Part shown: positions 55,190 to 63,048 of the stretch, piece by piece
Layout of the letters: each line of letters begins with the position of its first letter
How positions within the stretch are numbered: the stretch's first letter is position 1
Source of the DNA: Polaribacter sp. Hel1_85
GTDB taxonomy: Bacteria; Bacteroidota; Bacteroidia; Flavobacteriales; Flavobacteriaceae
Length of the DNA stretch: 64,000 bases
NCBI RefSeq assembly: GCF_000766795.1
Contig: NZ_JPDS01000002.1
Coordinates: 563,001-627,000, forward strand
Direction: 5' to 3'
Notes under the pieces: generated by a model
Told to the model about the DNA's origin: nothing
The model's input: the letters and a program-made list of their open reading frames with translations, nothing else
The model's database searches: none
Position numbers and translations under genes: made by a program

Positions 55190-56329
55190 TTATAAATGAG
55201 AAACTAAATAATCAATAGTTGATTTTTCTATTTCTCTTCTAGTAGGATTAATATCCGCACCTACTTTTCGCCAATTATGACCTGCATTTTTAATGATTAA
55301 TGTTGTAACATCTGCTTCAACTTCATTCGCTTTTTCTGCCATATAATAGGCATGCTTTACTGGTATCGTGGTGTCTTTATCACCTTGTATCATTAATAAA
55401 GGAGCACTATTTTTATGTAAATAATTAATAGGACTCATTTCCCTATAAAGCGATAATTTATCTTTAGAGTTTGTATTTGAGTTTATTATTCTAGCGCCAA
55501 ATCTATCTTTAAAATTTGGTCTGTCATCATGATTGAATAAACTTGTTTTTTCAAAATCACAAGGTCCATACCAAGAAACTCCTGCAACCATTTTATAAGT
55601 ATATTTTTCTAACGATTTTTCCCCTTTTAAACTTTCAGGAGGACTTAGTAATAACATTTGAGAAATTTGACCACCAGCAGAATCTCCAAAAGAGAAAAAA
55701 CGATTCGCATCTATTTCTAGTGTTTCTCTATGTTTAGACAAATAACGCATAGCATCTTTACTGTCTATTACACAATCTCGCATAGTAGTAGTTCCATTTT
55801 TTTTCCAAAGTCTATAACTTACAGAAACCACGCAAAACCCTTTTTCTAAAAGTGCTGTATGTACGGTTTTAAAAGATGCATTTGCTGCTCCATGTCTGCT
55901 TCCTGCTGCCCATCCACCACCATGCGTATAAATAACTACTGGTAATTTTTGTCCTACTTTTTTATTTTTTGGATAATAAATATCGAGATATAAATTTTCT
56001 TCTTTAGTTTCTTTGTATAGTACATTTAATTTTCTTTCTCCTCCCGTATTTAAATAAGGAATTTTAGTTTTAGAAAACTCTTCTTTACTAATTACCTTGT
56101 CTTTATTAATATCTAAATGATTTAAATGTTTCCAACTTCTACTATTTTCTTTTTCAAGAAATTTTCCATCCTTATTCTTATCTAATTTTTGCCAAGATTT
56201 TTTTATGTAAAGCTTACGATACGTTCCATTAGATTGATCATCTATTTGTGTAAACCCTTTTAAATAAGGACCTATTATAAATAAGAATGCCAAAATTACT
56301 TTTAATTTGAATTTTTGTTTCATAATCAA
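55190..56329 (-). CDS. EF-hand alpha/beta-hydrolase (carbohydrate esterase-like)
   Basis: This 379-residue exported protein (signal about 1-28) has two EF-hand calcium loops, DKNKDGKFLEKE (50-61) and DINKDKVISKEE (73-84), and then an alpha/beta-hydrolase of the BD-FAE/lipase type. The oxyanion HGGGW is at 136-140, nucleophile Ser217 in FGDSAGGQ, an acid in GDKDTTIPV, and His in NAGHNW. It probably removes acyl groups such as acetyl from the polysaccharide; brown-algal fucans are often acetylated. EF-hands fused to sugar esterases occur in marine Bacteroidota and Planctomycetes. The substrate is inferred. The gene is 108 nt after the 56438 sulfatase. Confidence 0.85.
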   Translation of the reverse strand: MIMKQKFKLKVILAFLFIIGPYLKGFTQIDDQSNGTYRKLYIKKSWQKLDKNKDGKFLEKENSRSWKHLNHLDINKDKVISKEEFSKTKIPYLNTGGERKLNVLYKETKEENLYLDIYYPKNKKVGQKLPVVIYTHGGGWAAGSRHGAANASFKTVHTALLEKGFCVVSVSYRLWKKNGTTTMRDCVIDSKDAMRYLSKHRETLEIDANRFFSFGDSAGGQISQMLLLSPPESLKGEKSLEKYTYKMVAGVSWYGPCDFEKTSLFNHDDRPNFKDRFGARIINSNTNSKDKLSLYREMSPINYLHKNSAPLLMIQGDKDTTIPVKHAYYMAEKANEVEADVTTLIIKNAGHNWRKVGADINPTRREIEKSTIDYLVSHL

Positions 56330-56402
56330 ATTGTAATATAATTTTTTAAAGTTGAGTTAGAAAATCTATGAACTTATTTTCTAATGATTTCCATATAAAA
56401 TA

Positions 56403-56427
56403 ACTGTTTTAGGTTTTAGAAAACAGT
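56403..56427 (-). terminator. Hairpin after the T9SS sulfatase
   Basis: 8-bp arms (56403-56410 and 56420-56427) with a 9-nt loop are followed on the minus strand by a T-rich stretch. It is a possible weak terminator between this gene and the esterase. Confidence 0.45.
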
Positions 56428-56437
56428 GAAATTTATT

Positions 56438-59431
56438 TTATTCTTTTAATAATTTTAAATATTCTTTATTACCGTTCTTATAAGTTACCTGCAATAAATA
56501 TAAACCTGTATCAAGATTTGATATATCAATGTCTTTATTCTGATTATTAAATTCGTATGTTTTTGCTCCAAGTAAATTATATAAAACACCAGATGCTACT
56601 TCTTTTGAAAGGCTAAAGGTATTCTTCACTGGATTAGGATATAGATTTAATGCTTTATTAGTTTCCTTATCAATATCATCAACCCCTAAAACAAAATCAG
56701 ATAAATGAAATATAATATCTTGAAGTCTTAATCGTCCAACAACATCTTCTCCAGAATTAGAAAGACCAGTAGTTACAAATTTTATTTCTGTAGCCTCATC
56801 GTCTACTAACGTAAGTGGAGTGTCAAATACAAACTCGAAACTATTACCTTCATTATTCCCACCACTTATATAAGTAGCTTGCTGTTGAGTTTCTCCATTA
56901 ATGGTAATTGCAACGTCTACAATATCATTTTTTTGAGATTTCGCGGCAAATGCTACTTTAGTTAATGTACTTTGATAACCTTCTGCAGATTTCGCAAGAA
57001 ATTTAGCTCCGTCTCCTTCAAGATCATCTGCTGGGTCAATTTCTGTTCTCATTTGCAAATAAATATCACTTCCAGCAGCTGTGTTTCCAATCAATTCTGA
57101 ATAATTATCAACAACTGTAAATGTTTGTTCCAAATCTGAACTATTCAGAGTTATTTCATGAAGTGGTTCTGTAGCCCCTGAAACATTAAAGAAGAGATCT
57201 ACAAATCTCACTCTCGGTGTTAACTCTTCTGAATTAGAAAGTGAGGTTGTTATAACCTGAATTTCTTTAGATGACTGTGTAAATGTCACTGGAGTGTTAA
57301 ATTCAAATAATTCAGCAGTATTATTATTTGTACTTACATATGTAAAACTTTGTGTTTCTCCATCAATAATTATATCAACATTTACAGTATCTCCTGATTG
57401 AGATATAATTCCTAATGTAATTTTATCACAAGTTATAGTTTCAACATCAGCAGGAGCTTTTACATAAAATTTAGCTCCATCTCCTCCTTCTTCAGTTCTA
57501 GCTTGTAAATAAGCTGTACCACCTATAGTTGTATTTCCAATTAATTCAGCATATTCATCTACTACTTTAAAAGATTGTTCTCCAACAGAATTAGCAAGTG
57601 TTATTTTATGAGGGTTAAATATTGATATCGCTTCCGATTTCACTAAAAAATTATTTTCATCTACTAACGTAAATATAACCCCTGTAGCTACTTCTGGCAC
57701 ATCGGCTGTAATCACGTTACTATTTATTGTTGCAGGAAGTTCAAACCACTCTATTTCTTTTGAGTCTACTTCTTCTATCCTATAAAGTAAATAAGCTTTT
57801 TCAATAACAGCATCTCCAGCATTAGTGGTTACCGTTGCTGTAGCTACACCAGTAGCATCATCAAAAACTGTTGAAACAACAGACGGAACAATATCTTGAT
57901 TTTCTAATGGATCACCATTATAATCTGGATTAAACACTGGGAATCTTGCATTGTTCTCTGTTAAAAGAGTCTCTAATTTTAAGATCATTTCATTTTTAAG
58001 AGATGCATCCATCGTATCTATAACATCAAACATCTCTTCTATATCATTATCAGATCCATCGTCATTATATAATTTGTAAGCTTCATAATAACCTCCATCA
58101 ACATAGATTTTATACAATTTATAATTTCCACTTCTAATAGCTGACGATGATCTTGCATCTGTTCCATGAGGGAAATGCCAAAAAAGATCTGTTCTTTCTG
58201 TATCGTCACTGTTTTTTATTTCTGTTTCAGTTCCACTTAAAAATGGATATAAACTTACACCATCTAAGTTGCTTATTACATCAGTATTATCAGCATGTTC
58301 ATCAGCGCCTGTCCACTCCATAATTGTAGGATAAAAATCTAAATGAGAAACCATATTATCATATAATTGATTTTCTACAATACCAGGTCCAGTAATCACA
58401 AGAGGAGTACGCAAACCACCTTCTTTGGTATTTGTTTTCCCTAAATCTAAAGGATAGTTATCTGTAATAATTTCTGTACCATGAACTTCTGCACCTCCAT
58501 TATCTGATGAAAAAATAATGTATGTCGTTTCAAATAATTTTTTTCCAGGATTTCTTGGGTCATCAGTCTCTTTTAAATAATCTACAACTCTACCTAAACT
58601 CCAATCTAAACTAGCAATCATTGCTCCATAATAGGGATTTGTTTGCCCTGGAGTCGTAATATTTGCATCCGTTGTTGGTAGAGGAATTCCAAGTTTATCA
58701 CAATAATATTGTAGCAATGCTAAATCTCTTGTTTGTATAGGTGAGTGAACTAACCAGTGAGCCATGTAAAGAAAAAAGGGTTCTTCTTTATTATCAGCCA
58801 TAAAATCCAATGCAAGTTCTGTTACAGCATCATAAGGTCTTCCATCTGCATCTAATCGATAAGGATCATCTTCTGCATCTGTAGCAAAGTCAACTGATCT
58901 GTCATCCATACTTCTAGTAATCCCTCTATCAGTATCCTGATAATCAAACCCTTGATCTACAGCTTCTGGATAAATATTGTGATTAGCTGCCATATGCCAT
59001 TTACCAACATGACCAGATACATATCCTAAAGGGTTTAACGCTTCAGCTATGGTAATTTCATCAAGTTGTAATCTACCCGGAAAATATGAAGGTATGATTT
59101 TATTTGAAGCTTTCCCTTCAGGTATTTGCCCTCCAGCTACGTGAGTCATTTTATTTTTAAGAGGCATTCTACCACTCATGGTACCTCCTCTTGATGGCGA
59201 ACAACTAGGTGCTGAAGCATAGGCTTGTGAAAAATTAGCTCCACTTTCTGCCAATGCTAACATATTTGGTGTTTCCCAAGGAACAACATCTCCAACATCG
59301 TTTAACTGAGTATCCTGCCAACCTAAATCATCAGCATAAATAAAAACAATATTTGGTTTAACTAGATCTTGACCATAAATCTGTGACAAAAACAGGAAAC
59401 TAAATAAATAAAAAAAAGTAATATTTCTCAT
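56438..59431 (-). CDS. T9SS-exported S1 sulfatase with two fused modules (997 aa)
   Basis: This is the largest sulfatase of the window. It has a signal peptide (1-20), metal-site IYADDLGWQDT, the activation Cys77 in CSPSRGGTMSG, HVGKWHMA and FSSDNGGAEVHGTE (sulfatase part to about 630). Two similar beta-sandwich modules follow (about 635-775 and 780-915), each starting HKITLANS/HEITLNSS, with VVD-Y-ELIGNT and GDGAKF. A T9SS sorting domain ends it (about 925-997, LYPNPVKNTFSLSK). Unlike the other seven sulfatases it should be outside the cell, where it would desulfate the polymer itself. It shares subgroup features with 28834 and 33185. The modules may bind the glycan. Confidence 0.92.
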   Translation of the reverse strand: MRNITFFYLFSFLFLSQIYGQDLVKPNIVFIYADDLGWQDTQLNDVGDVVPWETPNMLALAESGANFSQAYASAPSCSPSRGGTMSGRMPLKNKMTHVAGGQIPEGKASNKIIPSYFPGRLQLDEITIAEALNPLGYVSGHVGKWHMAANHNIYPEAVDQGFDYQDTDRGITRSMDDRSVDFATDAEDDPYRLDADGRPYDAVTELALDFMADNKEEPFFLYMAHWLVHSPIQTRDLALLQYYCDKLGIPLPTTDANITTPGQTNPYYGAMIASLDWSLGRVVDYLKETDDPRNPGKKLFETTYIIFSSDNGGAEVHGTEIITDNYPLDLGKTNTKEGGLRTPLVITGPGIVENQLYDNMVSHLDFYPTIMEWTGADEHADNTDVISNLDGVSLYPFLSGTETEIKNSDDTERTDLFWHFPHGTDARSSSAIRSGNYKLYKIYVDGGYYEAYKLYNDDGSDNDIEEMFDVIDTMDASLKNEMILKLETLLTENNARFPVFNPDYNGDPLENQDIVPSVVSTVFDDATGVATATVTTNAGDAVIEKAYLLYRIEEVDSKEIEWFELPATINSNVITADVPEVATGVIFTLVDENNFLVKSEAISIFNPHKITLANSVGEQSFKVVDEYAELIGNTTIGGTAYLQARTEEGGDGAKFYVKAPADVETITCDKITLGIISQSGDTVNVDIIIDGETQSFTYVSTNNNTAELFEFNTPVTFTQSSKEIQVITTSLSNSEELTPRVRFVDLFFNVSGATEPLHEITLNSSDLEQTFTVVDNYSELIGNTAAGSDIYLQMRTEIDPADDLEGDGAKFLAKSAEGYQSTLTKVAFAAKSQKNDIVDVAITINGETQQQATYISGGNNEGNSFEFVFDTPLTLVDDEATEIKFVTTGLSNSGEDVVGRLRLQDIIFHLSDFVLGVDDIDKETNKALNLYPNPVKNTFSLSKEVASGVLYNLLGAKTYEFNNQNKDIDISNLDTGLYLLQVTYKNGNKEYLKLLKE

Positions 59432-59448
59432 AAGTAAATTATTTAAGT

Positions 59449-59456
59449 CAAAAATA
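59449..59456 (-). promoter_or_regulatory. Candidate promoter -7 box for the T9SS sulfatase
   Basis: The minus strand reads TATTTTTG, fitting TAnnTTTG, 17 nt before the start codon. No good -33 box is seen. Low-complexity bases around it make a chance match possible. Confidence 0.3.
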
Positions 59457-59762
59457 GATTTTATTGAGAAAGAAATTTATCTGTATTCAATCAAAAAATT
59501 ACTTATTTAGCTCAAAAAATAACAAAATGAGGAATAATACCTGCTGATAAAATAGAAAAAAACCATAAAGTTAAATTCTATACTATTTCTTCAAACTTAA
59601 GTGCAATTACTTTTGTCAACTAAAAAAAGACATAGTAAGTCTTTAAATTATTTTACAAATTTTATTAAAATAAATTTAAATGAATGAAGTTTAGGATTGT
59701 ATATGAATGAAATTTGCATCAAAATCAATCATATTTATGTAGAGTTACTTTTTAATACACTT

Positions 59763-59874
59763 AACCTGTTGTGCATTATGATAAAATTCTGTCAATTCGA
59801 GTGAATTTTTCGTTCCTCAAAATTACTCGAACTGACATTTTGTGATGAAATAAATTTATAATGCACAACAGGTT
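59763..59874. repeat. Long palindromic element
   Basis: Outer arms of 17 bp match perfectly (59763-59779 with 59858-59874). An inner pair (about 59790-59810 with 59818-59836, around GTCAATTCGAGTGAA / CTCGAACTGAC) is nearly perfect. The whole 112-bp element folds as one long hairpin. The inner arms resemble intergenic repeats common in Flavobacteriaceae genomes, so a MITE-like or REP-like element is likely. Confidence 0.8.
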
Positions 59875-59897
59875 ACACTTAATTAAAAACAAGGGGA

Positions 59898-61394
59898 TTA
59901 CTTATTACTATAACTTTGCTTTTTATACTTTTTTAGAAGGCTACTTAATTCAGTAACTACTTCAGGATATTCTTTATAAAGATTATTTTTTTCTTCAGGA
60001 TCATTTATTATATCATATAAAGTTCCTGGTGCTTCATTAGGTTTTACTTCTGTAAATTTTGGTTTTGAAAAACCGCCAGAACCTAAATTTGGGGTGTATT
60101 TCCACTTTCCTTTTCTAATAGAAAACATCCCATACATTGAATGATGTACAACCGCTTCTCTAATTGGTGTTTTTAAATTAGAAGTATAAGCAGGCCACAT
60201 GTTATAACTATCATCAGCTCCTTTTTCTACTTTTGGTAGATTTAAAATACCTGATAAAGTTGCAAATAAATCAGTTGTACACATTAATTGATTCGATTCT
60301 AATCCTGCAGGAATTACACCTGGCCACTGCGCAATATAAGGCACTCTATGTCCTCCTTCATAAATATCTGCTTTTTGCCCTTTGTATATGTAATTTGCGC
60401 GGTGTTCAAATTTTTGTTTATCTCTTTCTGTCCAATTAGATCCGTTATCTGAAGTAACAATAATTAATGTGTTTTCTAATTGACCAGATTTTTCTAACGC
60501 AGTAACAACTGCACCTACAGCATCATCTACCATAGTAACATAATCACCATAATCGCCAGCTTTAGATTTACCAACGGCATCACCTATTGGTAACCAAGGA
60601 GTATGAGGTGCTGTTAACGCAAAATAAAGAAAGAAAGGTGAATCTGTTTTTTTTTGATCATCAATAAAAGAAACAGATTTTTTTGTAAAATTATCTAATA
60701 CTTTGTCAAATACAAAATTAGGAGCTTTTTCTCCTGGTCTCCAACTAAGACCTCTACCTTTTCTTTTCTCTGTTGTATATTCTGTAGGTAGTTCTACAGC
60801 TTTTCCATTTTCGATATAAAGATAAGGAGGGATGTCTAAAGAAGCAGGAATAATGTATGAATAATCAAACCCTAAATAACTTGGATCTTTTATTTTTTTA
60901 GAAAAATCTACATTACTAACTCCATTTTTAGCTTTTATAGATCTGTCTCCATCTTTTGGTTGCATATCTAAACCGATATGCCATTTACCAATACAGGCTG
61001 TTTTATAACCATTGCCCTTAAGGTAAGAAGCAATAGTGGGTCTGCTTTCTTCTATTAAAGCTGGCTTATAACCATTTAAAACTCCTTTCTTTAAAGAACT
61101 TCTCCAAGCATAACGTCCTGTTATTATTCCATATCTAGTTGGTGTACAAACAGAAGAATTTGTATGCGCATCTGTAAAATGAACTCCCTCTTTTAATATT
61201 TTATCCATATGAGGTGTTTGAATTCCTGACTCTGAATTTAAAGAAGAAAGGTCTCCATATCCCATATCATCAGCTAAAATATAAACAATATTAGGAGGTG
61301 TTTTTTTAACAATAGTATCTTGTTTTTTGATATTCGCATTAGACTTACAAGAGGTTGCTAAAACTAGTATGAAAAGAAATTTTAAATTTTTCAT
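59898..61394 (-). CDS. S1 sulfatase lipoprotein (498 aa)
   Basis: This formylglycine sulfatase has lipid Cys16 (LVLATSC), the metal site YILADDMGYGD, the activation Cys83 in CTPTRYGIITGRYAWRS, IGKWHIGL, and the metal site VTSDNGSNW. It is of the arylsulfatase A-like CTPTR-GRY group with 61428 and 53415. The gene lies 33 nt after the 61428 sulfatase in an operon led by the GH29 fucosidase. It probably prepares sulfated fuco-oligosaccharides for the fucosidase. Sulfate position not known. Confidence 0.93.
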   Translation of the reverse strand: MKNLKFLFILVLATSCKSNANIKKQDTIVKKTPPNIVYILADDMGYGDLSSLNSESGIQTPHMDKILKEGVHFTDAHTNSSVCTPTRYGIITGRYAWRSSLKKGVLNGYKPALIEESRPTIASYLKGNGYKTACIGKWHIGLDMQPKDGDRSIKAKNGVSNVDFSKKIKDPSYLGFDYSYIIPASLDIPPYLYIENGKAVELPTEYTTEKRKGRGLSWRPGEKAPNFVFDKVLDNFTKKSVSFIDDQKKTDSPFFLYFALTAPHTPWLPIGDAVGKSKAGDYGDYVTMVDDAVGAVVTALEKSGQLENTLIIVTSDNGSNWTERDKQKFEHRANYIYKGQKADIYEGGHRVPYIAQWPGVIPAGLESNQLMCTTDLFATLSGILNLPKVEKGADDSYNMWPAYTSNLKTPIREAVVHHSMYGMFSIRKGKWKYTPNLGSGGFSKPKFTEVKPNEAPGTLYDIINDPEEKNNLYKEYPEVVTELSSLLKKYKKQSYSNK

Positions 61395-61427
61395 TTGTAT
61401 TGTTTCTATTAATATTTAGATGCAAAA

Positions 61428-63035
61428 TTATTTTTCAAAAGCAAAATCTGCTTGTGGCCAAGGATCTACAATAGGATCATTTTCTTGAACTTTTCCAGAA
61501 GTACTTCTACCTTCTTTAATTTGTTTGATTAACAAATCTTTTAATTCTTTTACTTTTTCAGGATAATCAGCAGCAACGTTATTTCGCTCTTTAACGTCTG
61601 TTTTTAGATTGTATAGTATTTCTTTTGATGAAATATCTTTGTGTATTTTTGTTTTTCCAGATGCTGCAATTCCAGAATTTGGCGATACAATTAATTTCCA
61701 ATCACCTTTTCTAATCGCAAAAACTCCATATTTGTCATGATGAATCGTTGCGTCTCTTAAAAAGGTTCCTTTATTGGTTAATAATGGTAACATACTGTAG
61801 CTATCTTCTGCTTCATTATCTTTAAAATCATAATTAATAATGTCTGCACAAGTTGCTATAAAATCTGTAGTACATAAGGTAGCATCTGAAACCGAATTTG
61901 GTTTAATTTTTCCAGGCCATTTTACTAAAAATGGAACGCGATGTCCACCTTCTAAAAAGCTTCCTTTATAACCGCTATAAATATAACTTGGACTGTGTTT
62001 TTCCTTTTTTAGAGTTTTTAAATCATTTGTAGTTGCATAACCATTATCACTTGTAAAAACAACTAATGTATTGTCTTCTATACCTTGTTCTTTTAATGTT
62101 TTAAAGATAGTACCCATTAAATCATCAATCATAATTACAAAATCTGCATAAGGGCTACCAATTTCACTTTGTCCTTTCCATGGAGCAATTGGTAAAACAG
62201 GATTATGTGGAGAAGGTAGTGGAATGTACATAAAAAAAGGTTTTTCTTTATTGGCATTCTCTTTAATAAATGAAATTGATTTATTTACAACGTTTGGTAG
62301 TACTTCTTCATGTTTAAAATCATCAGCAACATCTCCTTTTATCCAACTACTAAAAGGATATTTTTTTCTGCTTCTCTCCGTTATTTTTGTAGGAATCATA
62401 GTTGCCTTATTGTTTTCTATATAAACAAAAGGAGGCATGTTTAAGGATGCAGCAATCATATAAGAATAATCAAATCCCATATCATTAGGTCCAAATTTTA
62501 AAGGTTTACTATAATCAATGTTTTTGAAATTTAAACGCTCAGATTTATTTGAAAAATGATCAAACTCTGGGCTATCATTTTTCATAGACCAATTTAAACC
62601 TAAATGCCATTTTCCTATACTTGCTGTTTTATAGCCATTATCTTTTAGTAATTGCGCAACTGTTAATCGTTCTTTCTTTATTAAAGATGGTGAGTTTCCC
62701 CAAGTTACAAATTCTTTTAAAGGTGTCCTCCAATTGTATCTACCGGTTAAAATACCATATCTGGTTGGTGTACAAACGGAAGAAGAGGTATGCACATCTG
62801 TAAATTTCATACCTTCTTTTCCCATTTTATCTAAATTGGGCGTTTGTATTTTACTTTTTTCATTATAAAGGCTTACATCACCAATACCTAAATCATCAGC
62901 TAAAATGTAGATAATATTTGGTTTTTTTTGATCTTTCTTTTTTGATGATTGGCTACTAGCACAATTTGTAGTAATTAGTAATACTGTTAAAAGTAGAAAT
63001 CGTATTTGAAGAATTTGATTCAATTTACTTTTCAT
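61428..63035 (-). CDS. S1 sulfatase, probable lipoprotein (535 aa)
   Basis: This formylglycine sulfatase has a hydrophobic N-terminus ending LLITTNC (Cys25, an unusual Asn before the lipid Cys), the metal site YILADDLGIGD, the activation Cys88 in CTPTRYGILTGRYNWRT, IGKWHLGL and FTSDNGYATT. It is very similar in plan to 59898 and 39255. It follows the GH29 gene by 13 nt, so the two enzymes are co-expressed and probably act one after the other in the periplasm. The substrate is inferred from context only. Confidence 0.93.
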   Translation of the reverse strand: MKSKLNQILQIRFLLLTVLLITTNCASSQSSKKKDQKKPNIIYILADDLGIGDVSLYNEKSKIQTPNLDKMGKEGMKFTDVHTSSSVCTPTRYGILTGRYNWRTPLKEFVTWGNSPSLIKKERLTVAQLLKDNGYKTASIGKWHLGLNWSMKNDSPEFDHFSNKSERLNFKNIDYSKPLKFGPNDMGFDYSYMIAASLNMPPFVYIENNKATMIPTKITERSRKKYPFSSWIKGDVADDFKHEEVLPNVVNKSISFIKENANKEKPFFMYIPLPSPHNPVLPIAPWKGQSEIGSPYADFVIMIDDLMGTIFKTLKEQGIEDNTLVVFTSDNGYATTNDLKTLKKEKHSPSYIYSGYKGSFLEGGHRVPFLVKWPGKIKPNSVSDATLCTTDFIATCADIINYDFKDNEAEDSYSMLPLLTNKGTFLRDATIHHDKYGVFAIRKGDWKLIVSPNSGIAASGKTKIHKDISSKEILYNLKTDVKERNNVAADYPEKVKELKDLLIKQIKEGRSTSGKVQENDPIVDPWPQADFAFEK

Positions 63036-63048
63036 AATGTAATTTAGT

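Larger units (their letters stand above)
59432..59897. other. Intergenic region with palindromic repeat
   Basis: This 466-nt gap holds the promoter candidate at 59449, the long palindrome at 59763-59874, and otherwise AT-rich bases. A weak hairpin near 59570-59590 may end the 59898 transcript. Confidence 0.6.
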
